Source of the DNA: Protula sp. h YS-2021
Taxonomy: Eukaryota; Annelida; Polychaeta; Sabellida; Serpulidae
Reading direction: 5' to 3'
DNA length: 64,000 nt
NCBI GenBank assembly: GCA_949752745.1
Contig: OX457025.1
Coordinates: 47,729,601 to 47,793,600 of the forward strand
This document shows positions 1 to 11,639 of the stretch, piece by piece. Numbering within the stretch: the first letter of the stretch is position 1; each line of letters begins with the position of its first letter. A program made the translations under genes and the position numbers. The notes under the pieces were generated by a model, which worked only from the letters and a program-made list of their open reading frames with translations, had not been told where the DNA came from and made no database searches.

Positions 1-600
1 CTGTAGCAACAATCAAAAACCAGGGTTGAATACCGGCTGAGATATCGCGTGCACAAAGTTTCACTGTAGGCAACAGAAAGCCACCCAAGTCCTACATTAC
101 AGTTATCTAAAAAAAAATCACAATTTTTGACAAGTCGCCATTTTGGCAACTTCTGACCAATTTGAAAAATAAAATACGACGTTGCACAACTTCAATATAT
201 ATATATAATCACTGTGCAAGGTAGCATATGCCTATGATAAATAGTTTCGGAGAACCTGCGTGGAAAGCACCCAAGTCTAACATTGCAGTTACAGTGCTGT
301 ATCTCCAAGAACCACAATTTTAACAAGTCGCCATTTTGGCAAATTTTGGCCGATTTGAAAAATAACACGACATTGCACAACAGTTTCGGAGAACTCGCGT
401 GGAAACCACCTGAGTCTTACATTACAGTTATCTAAAAAAAATGGCAATTTGAAAAATAACACGAGGTTGCACAACTTCAATATTAATATTTTCACTGTGC
501 AAGGTTGCATATGCCTAAAAAACAGGCAATTTTTGACAAGTCACCATTTTTTTTCATTTTTTACCGATTTGGAGAACTTGCGTGGAAACAAAACAGCATC
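1..600. repeat. Imperfect tandem repeat, unit about 195-215 bp
   Basis: Three degenerate units follow one another. Each carries a block reading GACAAGTCGCCATTTTGGCA (near 132, 323 and 536, the last decayed), then GAGAACCTGCGTGGAAA or a close variant (near 250, 386 and 566), then a stretch beginning TCTTACATTACAGTTATC. The ACTGTGCAAGGTTGCATATG block recurs near 212 and 496. No coding potential is seen. The repeat may continue to the left of the window. Confidence 0.7.
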
Positions 601-895
601 CAAAGTATGACACACGGACGAACGGACAGAGGGCATTGCAATAGACCTCCCCCCACCCCCGGGCTCGCCCAGTTGGGGTATAATTATATTAAACAAACAA
701 TAATAATAATGTTTTTTTGTGAAGCAATAGTGCCCCCATGACATGGGTGTACCCTCCCGCGAGTAGTAGCCTGTTGAATTTATTTCTCATGCATTTAGTA
801 GCATGCGGGAAGAAAGAAGCAAATAAAACAAGTAAGTATTTGTGAAACACGAGCAGGCCCCAACCGCCCCTAAATTCAAAGGGGTATAAAGTCAA
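601..895. other. No gene recognised
   Basis: A C-rich run (about 648-665) and short AT-rich sequence. The open frames here are short, overlapping on both strands and without recognisable motifs. Confidence 0.5.
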
Positions 896-1300
896 TTTTT
901 GACCACTTCCGGATGACCGAATCTGACCAAAAGTACCAAAGGCACGTCGAGAACTTTCATTTAAGCTAACTTCAAGCTTATTTCCCTAAAACGCCAAGTT
1001 TGGTCAATTTGACCACTTCCGGATGACCGAATCTGACCAAAAGTACCAAAAGCCACATTTACAGGTCGAGACCTTTCATTTGAGCCTATTCTCAATGCTG
1101 TACGACTAATAGGACCGAATACACAGCGTGTACAAGCTTATTTCCCTGAAACGCCAATTATCGCCAAATTTGGTCAATCTGACCCCTTTTGGATGACCAA
1201 ATCTGACCGAAAGTACCAAAAGGCACATCTAAAGGTCGAGACCTTTAATTTGAGCCTATTCTCAATGTTCTACGACCAATAGAACCGGAGATATGGCGTG
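896..1300. repeat. Imperfect tandem repeat, unit about 110-170 bp
   Basis: The block TGACCACTTCCGGATGACCG with the following AATCTGACCAAAAGTACCAA occurs at about 899 and 1009 and in a mutated form at about 1180. Each is followed by GGTCGAGACCTTTCATTTGA-like sequence and ACGCCAA. Units differ by internal deletions. The phrasing resembles the Helentron-like tandem cores further right in the window, but no terminal hairpin is visible. Confidence 0.7.
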
Positions 1301-2150
1301 TACAAAAAAGCGATGACGAACAGACGAACACCCCAAACCTATTGGCCCCAATCCGAAGAGTTGGTCAGTTGTCCGGGTTTTTTTTCATTAAGACGTTGGT
1401 CAGTTGTCCGTTATTCAGATTGTATGTACCCTGCCGAATCCCATCAGTCTACCTGCCGTCCACCAGGTGGACGGTTCAACGCCGTTACTGAACAGAGTAA
1501 AGTCGTACGGTGATGTTCCCGCTAGTTGGAGGGTGATGGCACGTATACTAGTTAATTACTCTCAGCGTTTCAAATAGAGTGAGAACAATTCAGAAAACAC
1601 ATCTTTATATTAGGACTACTGTTTACATAATTACGCGTATTTTCCTTGGAACAGAAACAATATATTAAAGTGCTTTCTCAACATCCGAATCAGAATCACT
1701 ATGAAAAGTTTCCCTGTGGACTATTATCACCCTTTGACCACAGGTTAACTTCCCTGCTTGCATAAACTGTTTGCTCAAACGCAAGTTCATTTGTTTGAAG
1801 TACGCTGTTTCAGAAGGGGATTAAAATCGTGATAACAACTTAGCACTGCGTGGCACCATAAACTGATTCAAACCAACCGATATAGCAATCAGATCCACAA
1901 AACTAATAGTAGATAATATAAACGTTAAATTTTTATTTTTTTTAAATTTACACCTTTATTTAAATCATGATTTAAATAAAGCGATTTAAATCATACCACC
2001 TCTGATAGGAAGTCTGACTCTTTCTGTCCTCGGAAGATAGAAAGGCTTCGCTCGAAAATTGATGATTTCCCTTTTCATTTCTCTATACTTTATCAAAAAG
2101 CAGTCGAAACGACACCTCCAAGCAGTGTCGAATACAAACTAACCGGTAAA
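1301..2150. other. No gene recognised
   Basis: Non-coding as far as can be seen. A partly AT-rich stretch near 1925-2000 has a short self-complementary run of ATTTAAATCATGATTTAAAT type. A decayed hairpin near 2019-2052 resembles the one at 3202-3234. Confidence 0.4.
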
Positions 2151-2154
2151 AAAT

Positions 2155-2745
2155 GAAATAAATGAGATTTCGACTGCAAGGGAACCGGGTAAAAAATGAT
2201 AGAAAAACGTAGAACTATCGTAAAGAAACAGCTCATACTCGGAACATAAAAGAAATTGAAACTTCAAACTATTTGTTAAAACTTATCATTAATTTTTAAA
2301 ATAGCATACGGGTTGATTAAACCCGATTGCTCTTTGGTGTAAGCGAAATGTGATATTTTTACCCGGTTATTTTTATTCGAAACGCAGAATTTTTGCGGAT
2401 TGTTATTGAGAACGCCAAGTATGATTTGGCTTATAATGCGCAAGAATTTTGAATTTCGATTGCGAGGGAAAAAAAATTAGAAAAAATATAGCAAAAACAA
2501 CTCATATTCAGAACATAAAAAAATGAAAAAAAAACTATTTGTTAAATGTTTTACGAACTCGTACTCGTAATTTAAAAACAGATTATGGGTTGTTAACACC
2601 CCGATTGCTCTTTGGTGTGAAAGAAATTTGACATGTAAACGAAACCTCTCTGTAATTTCTTTCATTTTTCCCGGTTTATTTCATATTAGAAACACATAAT
2701 TTTTGCGCATTTTATTCGGAACGCCCAAACTGTGATTTGGTTCAT
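2155..2745. repeat. Two adjacent copies of a foldback repeat family also present at 36.6-38.1 kb
   Basis: Copies at about 2155-2440 and 2435-2745 share, in the same order, the blocks GGGAACCGGGTAAAAAATGA (or a decayed form), AACTATTTGTTAAA, CATACGGGTTG, CCGATTGCTCTTTGGTG and TTATTTTTATTCGAAACGCA with the copy at 36.6-38.1 kb. The copy at 2155 lacks the hAT insertion found in the middle of the right-hand copy, so it gives the empty site (near 2293-2310). No protein is encoded. Confidence 0.7.
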
Positions 2746-2749
2746 TTGT

Positions 2750-3540
2750 AGTCCTAGATGACTCTTGCTTACCAGCAAGAGTCATAGTTCCTATAGCATA
2801 ACTTGTCATTGATCTCAATTTTTCAATCTCGGCGCACGACTGGGGCTAATGGCGTTATTTTAGAAAGGGTGCATCACATAAATAACCCAATTATAAATTA
2901 TGGCGCACAATTTTTATGGTCAAATAACAATTTTGTAATGAGAAAAATAGATGTTTTCTTCAGATCAGAATAAAGAATCTCCCATTATCGCCCACAACAA
3001 CAATGAATCTGCAGTTGTAAAACCACTCTTTACTCCACTTTGGTAGTTTGGAGGAGGTCGAAAATAGTGCGCCAGGATACTTCTCAGTGTGCTTTTTAAG
3101 AAAAGGCATGCCACTCCAAACCTCGGTGTCCTGGAACATGCGCCGAAAGATCTAGAGCCGCGAAAATTGAGATCAATGGTGATTTCTATTACAGGAACTG
3201 TGACCCTTTCTGACCTAGGAAGACAGAAAGGGTCCACTGGGACTAGTTCATTTGTAGCAAACACCCAGGTAAGGTCAATCTGCATTTAACTACATCATTA
3301 CCACTTTTCAATAGTGTGTCATATACCAGTTAATTTCGATATAAACAAAACGCAAACAAAATATCCCACCAGATAAAACCGTTACACTACTGTGCCCGTG
3401 ACGTTTTTTTTTTCTAAAACTGTTCACCTTCTTGTTGTTTACTAGAACCCTCGTTTTCGATTTTTTACAGGCTACGTGCTGACGTGATAAATTGCCCCAA
3501 TCGCAACGGTTAGGTGGCAATTCTTAATTTTCCATTAGTC
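2750..3540. other. No confident gene; unique-looking sequence with one strong hairpin
   Basis: The only structured item is a perfect 11-bp inverted repeat, GACCCTTTCTG at 3202-3212 and CAGAAAGGGTC at 3224-3234, with an 11-nt loop. A stretch bounded by CTATTACAG and CACCCAG/GTAAGG (about 3196-3269) has exon-like borders but no recognisable product. Confidence 0.4.
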
Positions 3541-3544
3541 ATTT

Positions 3545-5058
<1,514 letters not shown>

Positions 5059-5059
5059 A

Positions 5060-6500
5060 ACATTCAAACAGGAAAAGTGAAGTCGGCGAATTTAAAAGAA
5101 GTGCACGATAACCAATAACCCTGCCATGAAGGAGGGTAAAGCGAGCGATTTAGTGCATCGGAATGTAAAGGCATACATCGGAAAGATCCACTGAGATGCT
5201 TAGATTCGATTTAGTGTATATTTCATGAGAAGTGGAGTGTTCATCTTGAATTATTTGAAAGTAAGAACTGACTGAGTTGTGAAAAGTCTACGATTACGGG
5301 CTAACTGTCCGACTTTTTGTGCTATAAGAAAGAACCGACTAAAAAAAACCTTTAGTAACCTCAGGTACCTGTTTCTATGGCTTTTTATCTAACAGTTCCT
5401 AAATCATCGTGTGACGCGACTAAAGAAGGATCTGTGAGCGTGTCCACCGGAAGAAGAATCTGTTGATCTGACATGTCTCTTGCAAACAAAAGGGGTATCA
5501 CCAATGCACCGATGGACTACTTGTTTGGGATCCAAAAGTGATTGCCAGGCTTGCTTGCGAAAAATTCCTTATTCTGTCTTCTACGGGCAAATTAGCACCT
5601 AAGTGATTAATGACGAAAGCAATTTTTCGCAAGAAATAAAGTATCTGGAAGGGATTGCGGGGCGATCTCGACCGGATACTTTGGTTACTACCTCTGCTTT
5701 GAAATAGATGCCGACTTTTTAGTCTCCACCTTGGACTTCTTGGTCTGCGGATTTGATGCCGCTAAAGAACCTTGTCGCTTCTTGGTCGCTGACGCGGATT
5801 TCATGGAAGACTTCGCTGCGCTGCCTGTTGTACTGAGGAATAAAAGCACAATGCATAAATGCGTCTTGAGACCTAACTCTGGCTCATCAATTCCTCCTTC
5901 AACAGATCGGACGGAAAAGTTAAAATTGCCTGTCTATTGGCGCGCATCGAGGTTTGCCGGTGTCTTCTGTACTGATATTTGAATGTGTCAACACTTAGTC
6001 ATGCCGAAAAACAAAACAAACAGCTAAAAGATGAGCATTCAGCAGTTCCGACGATGCTGCCACAACCGAGTCGAAAACAGTCTCAAACAGTGACTTTTTA
6101 TTCGACCCAATAAACCAAGCCACATCTTGAAACGAAAGTGTGACTTCTCCCCTGAACCTTTAGTCCCTGTTCGCCAAAGGTACGCTGGACATTGCGTTAA
6201 CATTGGGCAACCAAAGCCCTATTTACTGGAATAGGCCAGAGATCGAGTATGCAACATTCCGTCATTGAACTGATGCGTGGAGACATTAATGTGTAGAAAT
6301 CTAGACGGCAACAAACCGACCACTGGCTTGATTTTGCAACTTCGAAAGACTAAAATTCTTCCATCCTCTCCTGTAATACGTTCACTACGCAGAGTGCCGT
6401 GAATAGACCAAGAATTTCGTCCCTTGGTGTCGGTTGTGACAGGCCAGTCAAACACAAAGTAAGCCTCATCGCCTGCGGTTTTGACTTTTTTGAAATTGCC
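5060..6500 (-). pseudogene. DIRS-like element C: RT amino-terminal and gag-like segment
   Basis: This stretch aligns by eye with element A at about 27640-29045 and element B at about 33430-34790, in the same order and on the minus strand. Shared landmarks on the + strand are CATCGGAAAGATCC near 5175 (27769 in A) and CGCTTCTTGGTCGCTGACGC near 5775 (28362 in A). It therefore covers the region just before and inside the reverse-transcriptase frame plus part of the gag-like frame. A 133-codon open minus frame (6219-6620) is the longest survivor. Frames are otherwise interrupted, and the RT core lying at lower coordinates in A and B is missing here. A and B are known to be DIRS-like by their RT and recombinase motifs, so this identification is by linkage to them. 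Confidence 0.6.
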
Positions 6501-6639
6501 CCTAATGAAATATACGGCTCCTAACGTTGTGCGTCGTTGACTTTTACTATGGAGGCAAGGTCCATTCAACAAAAACAGAGATTCTCGTTTTCTGTCTTTA
6601 TTCTCCAAACATTGGAACAAAATCTAAAATTGTCCACGA

Positions 6640-7325
6640 ATTTTTACATTTATAACCATTTTTAAAAATCTATCCAAGCTGCATGAGTTTGAAATTGACT
6701 ATTCGTTATTTAACAACTTATCCGCAACAAAGTTTATCCAACGTTTCATTCGAATGCACCATTGAAACTCCACACTAGCAGCTCACTTTGCAACATTTTG
6801 ACTCACACCTGACGTGTGGCCTCACTGCTTACTTAAAATTAACTGCTAATAGTGCAGACTGTATGCTCCTTATGTACTTGCTGAGAAGAAGCAGTATTTA
6901 TAATTCAACCAATCAGAGCGTTTCGCGCCTAAATCAAGAACCAATAGGAAAATATCTACCCAAAAACATATTTTACAAGTTGCATAGAAACCAGAAAGTT
7001 ATGTTTTTGGAACGATCATGAACTCGTTTACAAAAGGGCAATATCAGTTACAATTTGCGCTACTTCTAAATACTTGAAAATTACACAAAAATTTTGTGTT
7101 AAATAACACAGAATTTTACATGTCTCAAAACCTAGTTAAACAAAAACTTTCAAACACAATAATATTGTCGTATACACAAGCGCTCTACAAACTGCTATGT
7201 GAAACTTGGAAATCCGATATCTATTTTGAAGATATCTGATATACTTAACAATATGTAAATTTTTAAATGGCGTCATCTTGATTCGGAAATCGAAGAATTC
7301 TCTCATTCCTCTTGCACGTTGTCTA
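6640..7325. other. No gene recognised; separates two parts of element C
   Basis: AT-rich sequence without counterpart in elements A and B. It appears to be an insertion into element C, but no terminal repeat or target duplication was identified. Confidence 0.4.
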
Positions 7326-7590
7326 TCCATGGCTGAGTGGGGGTACATACAGGCCGTAAAGGCCTATAGTCACCAAGCGTCATGACGTGTGGCAAAGCCT
7401 GATAGTCAACGGTACTCGCGGAGCAGGTGGCGATGGCGGTTCATGTATATTAAGTTGGGAAGGAATTGATATCGGCTATTTGTGCTCCCGCGAAAAGTCT
7501 GAGGGATAGGTGCGGTCTCGCTCATCTCCCCCTGTTCTTCACCAGACGAAGAGTGCGCCGTGGAGAACATTCATCAAGGGCCTATTTTTT
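7325..7590 (-). pseudogene. DIRS-like element C: middle gag-like segment
   Basis: Resembles 29150-29370 in element A and 34985-35110 in element B. Shared + strand phrases include AAAGGCCTATAGTC near 7355 (AAAGGCCTACAGTC in A) and GCGGAGCAGG near 7418 (GCGGAGCAGG in B). No open frame of useful length remains. Confidence 0.5.
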
Positions 7591-7599
7591 AACAGACTA

Positions 7600-8340
7600 C
7601 ATTTCTTTGTTTGTTATTTACAACGTACTGCACATTTAAGTACACTCATCAAGGGGGCTGCGTAATAATTGTAAGGCACTAAAACTTATCTCTAAGCAAA
7701 GGCGCGGGCCTCATTGTCTAGGGAGCCGGAGTATATATTTTATACAAATATAACTAGCTACTCACTGTTTGGGCCTCTATATTAGAGCTGTATAGCAACG
7801 TGTGCCTTAATCCTAGGAAACGGGTTAAAACCCGGAATCCCTAGCGCAGAAGTCAGTATTTATACGTGCAATCGATAAATGATGTATTTGTTTATGATGT
7901 GAATTAAGTGAAATTGTAAATGGAGTAATGACTAATATACGGATAACAAATTTCTTCAGCAAGAAAATGTAAATTAACATTATTTTAATGTTAATTTGTA
8001 AACCAGAAAAAATTATTAAAATGAACCAAAAATTCAAATAAAGGAAAAATGCCACTTAATGTATAAAAATTAAATTATTTTTAAGTCATTTAAATAGTCT
8101 TTTATTCATTGGTTCCAGCAAAGAGCCAGACTCACCTAAAAATAGTGACGGAAATAACACAAGACGACAAAAATTCTCTGAATCGTTAAGTACACGTGAT
8201 ACTGTTACTCCCGTGAAAGCTGATATAGCAGATTTATCGGACGAAGAGTATCGAACAGTGAAAAGTGTGTGTTACTGGAAACGAATTTCACAGTCAATCC
8301 AAATTTGATGATGACACGCTATAATCAGCATTAAAGACTG
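7600..8340. other. No confident gene; one short open frame
   Basis: A + strand frame without an ATG runs from about 8100 to a stop near 8309 and contains SDEEYRTVKSVCYWKR. It follows GGTTCCAG at about 8111-8118, which could be a splice acceptor. The product is not recognised, and it could equally be a fragment of a transposon protein. The rest of the stretch is non-coding. Confidence 0.3.
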
Positions 8341-8361
8341 TTAGTGCTTAGCCGGGTGTAG

Positions 8362-8972
8362 GAAAAATGGCAACGGAAAACATGGCAAGGGAAATAATGG
8401 CAACGGAAAAAAATAGCACGCGGAAATAATAGCAAGGGAAAAAGTGTGCAAAGTGTAAGAACGGAAAATTTGGCAACGTCCTCATAAATTTAGTCGTGTT
8501 AAAATTGAACATAGTAGCTACCTCGCTTGCCTACTCACGATCAAAGGAAAGACCATTCAGTGCCACATTAAGACGCACTGCCAGGCACAAGGCGTCCTTA
8601 TGACTGAAAATTTATCTCTGTGCTACCTCACCTACCTACTCAGGATCAGAGAAAAGTTCATTCAGTGCCACAAATGACACAATGTCGGGTGCAAGACCTC
8701 TTTTAGGCAGAGACTTAATCTGTGTGTATGCACTGTGGTTAATCTTCGCGATGCTGGTGAGTGACCTTGCTGGTTTTGTAATGACTGATATTACTAGTGG
8801 TATGATGTACAATTTTGTGGAATAAGCTTAATGGTTGAAGTAGGAACCACGGCTGTAAATAAGTAGATAAATAAAGTAGAAAAAATGTTTTTATGCCTTA
8901 TTTTGCCATGTTTTCCGTTTTTCAACTTTGCCATTTTTTCTGCGTGCTATTATTTCCGTTGCCATTTTTTTC
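8362..8972. mobile_element. Foldback/MITE-like element with GGCAACGGAAA inverted ends
   Basis: The left arm (8362-8470) contains repeated ATGGCAACGGAAAA, AGCACGCGGAAATAATAGC and GGGAAAAAG. The right arm (about 8901-8972) is its imperfect reverse complement, including GCCATGTTTTCCG, GCGTGCTATTATTTCCGTTG and CCATTTTTT. The arms are themselves made of short repeats of an ATGGCAACGGAAAA-like unit. The central part holds a two-unit direct repeat offset by 105 bp (GCTACCTC at 8517 and 8622, each followed by CATTCAGTGCCACA). No transposase frame is seen. The sequence GTTAG lies just outside both ends but is not convincing as a target duplication. Confidence 0.65.
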
Positions 8973-9084
8973 GTACTTGTTAGACACTTGTTCAAGATAC
9001 ATTTATGATACGTGACACTTGTGTGAAGAAATATTTAAACTGGTGTGAAATGTGCGTGGTTGAATTTTAATATATTGCATGATG

Positions 9085-9148
9085 TGTTTTTTTCAAAAAT
9101 TTTGTCCACCCCCCCCCCCATGAACATGGCTCCTGGATCCGCCCCTGG
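9085..9148. repeat. Possible right end of a hAT-like element
   Basis: Read on the minus strand, the segment begins CAGGGGCGGATCCAGGAGCC, a common style of hAT terminal sequence, followed by a G run. No matching left end was located nearby, so the element is not delimited. Confidence 0.35.
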
Positions 9149-9159
9149 AAAGTCTGAGA

Positions 9160-9930
9160 ACAGCTAACATGACGTGTCTGCAGGAATAGTCACTTCAGAG
9201 GTAATACTGTCTTGCACATTTGTGTTCGTTTTCACTGTGAAATCACTATATAATGGATAAGATGACACCGTCGTCGATATCATAGACTCAATCGGCGCAA
9301 GCTCAGTAGATGTCGATCTGACAGTGCGTGTGCACACCGTTGATGTGATATCAACGTGATAGCGATGGACCAGGCGAGGACAAGATAACCACAGGCGGAG
9401 AAGCTGGCATCGGTTTGAGTCTACGTTTCTTTGACTCAGTTGGAGTGTCAGTATCCGATTTGTCAAAGTTAATCACCCCCGCTAGTGACAAGTCTCGTGT
9501 AACCCAACGACTTATCACTGTTCGAACTGTTACGCCACTTATCTCGCACGTGAGGAGACTCCTTCTGATGCAAAAGAAAAGAATGAATTCTCCAAGTGCA
9601 CGCAACGGTCGCATCGATTGTATAAAGTACAAGGCTGTGTGTGTGGTCTAGCGCCGTAGACATGCCGTGCACCTAAGAATCACTGGCCAGCTTGATTAGA
9701 TCACAGGAGTCCGGGATCAACTGTGGGTCTACAACAGAAAGGAAGCCACATGTTTGTAGAGACAACCGTCGTTGCTGTAAAAAGTTATTAAAATAAAAGA
9801 AAACACGACCTAATAACTAACATTGTATAAAAATATTGCAAACAGTGATATGAAGTCGATACAGCAGTGTAAACAGGTGATCGAGACGTTGCCCAAGCAG
9901 TCCGTGCCATGCACGTCCAGCGCAGCGACC
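9160..9930 (-). pseudogene. DIRS-like element C: 5-prime gag-like (Cys/His) segment and leader
   Basis: Aligns by eye with 29540-30058 of element A. On the + strand GGTTTGAGTCTACGTTTCTT (9412) matches GGTTTCAGTCTAGGTTTCCT in A, and AAGTGCACGCAACGGTCGCA (about 9593) matches AGGTGCACGCACTGGTCGCA in A. The part at about 9774-9925 matches 30452-30605 and may be the untranslated leader. The Cys-rich gag-like stretch is frameshifted here. With 5060-6500 and 7325-7590 it makes a single minus-strand element split by later insertions. Confidence 0.6.
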
Positions 9931-10170
9931 ACCCATCATGGCCATAGGTCGTGACAGTGACTACCTGCCACATGGACGACCCTTGGCAGTGATGACCCGT
10001 CAAATGATCGACCCATCACCTCCACTGTGGTGTCAGCGCCACTGTGGTGTACGGCCTGTGACAGCAGCGACCAGTCACCTGATCGTCCCGTCACTGCCAT
10101 CGGTCGCGACAGGTACGACCCGTGAGGGCAGCGACCCATGACACGACAACACGGCGCAATCACGGGTCGT
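9930..10170. repeat. GC-rich degenerate minisatellite
   Basis: Repeated short phrases of the type CGTGACAG, AGCGACC and CGACCCATCA alternate for about 240 bp, giving overlapping open frames on both strands. This is distinctly more GC-rich than its surroundings. It adjoins the leader-like part of element C and has no clear counterpart in A or B. Confidence 0.55.
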
Positions 10171-11150
10171 AACAGTCACGCCACGGCACATGCACGGCTC
10201 ACTGAGTGATAAGTGCAAGCCATCCCATGGTCAATGTACTACAAGAACACGACAACTAGGCGTAGACACCAGACACGTAATCATTACACAAAGACAACGC
10301 GGCACTTGAAAGTGCAACAATCGTGACAATGTCCAGTTGTGATAGCCGCGTATTAATAAACATACCCGCCTGTTCGAATCGCTACTGAAATTATATACTC
10401 GTGGCAAGGTTAGCAAGAAAGCTCATACAGTGAAACAGGGACGATTCATTCACACTGTCGGTGATGCAACAATCAGACACAGTATCAAAATGGTGCAACC
10501 ACGGTTACCGCTCAATAGCCGTGCCGGAGGTAGTAGCAATTGAATCACAAGTCCGCCCTTTGTCAAGTCGCTACAACACGCCAATGCTTGCGTGACTTAC
10601 ACAGGAAGAGACAGTGCTGTTGCTGGCAGAAGGAAAGGAGAACAGCAAAACGTTGAAACTGTCCCGTTTGCAGAGCCGATTCCATGCAAACTAAATAGAG
10701 ACCATAAGAAAAGCCCTTAAGAAAGAATTTTTTAGGAAACTGGTCAAAAATCATCTCCTGTAAACAATGAAAATAGATCCTAGAAGAATTTTCAGACAGC
10801 TGATAAGTGGTATCTTTGTATAACTAAACAAAATGGCTGCTCAAAATAAGAGGGGTGAAGTAATTTGTAGTGCTATCAGCTGTTCTAACAGAGTTAATAA
10901 TTGTTGATTATCGTTTTTATTTTTGTTTCCCGAAGAATTCTGAAGCATATATAAAACATTTATTATAAAACAACAAACGCTACAAGACTACTGCTATCGT
11001 GTCTCTACCTGTACATTTTTCACCCAGTTCATGTCTTTGTTTTTAGTTGTGCAACGTCATAATTTTTTGTTTTTATCCGTAATGCATAATATTTTGGGTA
11101 ATTTTCGTAGAGTATATTATATTTTCTTCTTTTTATGTTGCAAATTTTTA
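10171..11150. other. No gene recognised
   Basis: Short unrelated open frames only. No repeats shared with the rest of the window were noticed. Confidence 0.4.
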
Positions 11151-11154
11151 ATAC

Positions 11155-11299
11155 CAGTGGCAAATTTGGAAGCAAGGGGTCCTGCTCTCTTTTTGCCGGG
11201 GAACCGGAGTCGTTTTATCAAAAAGCGCGTTTTTGACAACGCCCCATTCCGGCCCACCTTCCCCTTGAAGCGCTTCCCCTAATCCTTGATTCGCCACTG
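11155..11299. mobile_element. Small MITE-like element
   Basis: The left end reads CAGTGGCAAAT and the right end, on the opposite strand, reads CAGTGGCGAAT, with further similarity inside (CAAGGGG against ATTAGGGG). At 145 bp and without coding capacity, it looks like a miniature inverted-repeat element. No target duplication is evident. Confidence 0.4.
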
Positions 11300-11639
11300 T
11301 ATATAATCTCTAAATTGCCAGACCAATAACTGTAGAAACACATGGAAATACATGGGAAGTAATTTACTTCTGTTATAGATGTAAGAAGTTGGCTTTCAAC
11401 TGCAGACGAGATGGGTTTGAAAGTTAATTGTAGTGTATCTGTACAAAATAAAAGACTGTGTTGAAAGTATTTAGAGGACTATTAGTTCATGCATGCATCT
11501 ACAAGAAGGGGACTGGTATGGAAGGTCGTTCCTACGTTATGTGATATTGCTTAATCCGCTCCCAGTGGTCACTCCAAAACCAAAACCCGTCAAAGAATCA
11601 TCAACAAATTTGATAATACTTCAGCAAGAAAAAAGCTAA
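11300..11639. other. No gene recognised
   Basis: Short non-coding stretch before the transposase relic. Confidence 0.4.

Noticed and set aside
3196..3269. Internal coding exon
   Set aside because: Borders look like splice sites, but the 74-nt product is unrecognised, no neighbouring exon was found, and the stretch contains a hairpin with a decayed repeat elsewhere.
10290..10395. B-box-like GTTCGAATC as a tRNA gene
   Set aside because: No matching acceptor or anticodon stem and no A-box at the right distance.
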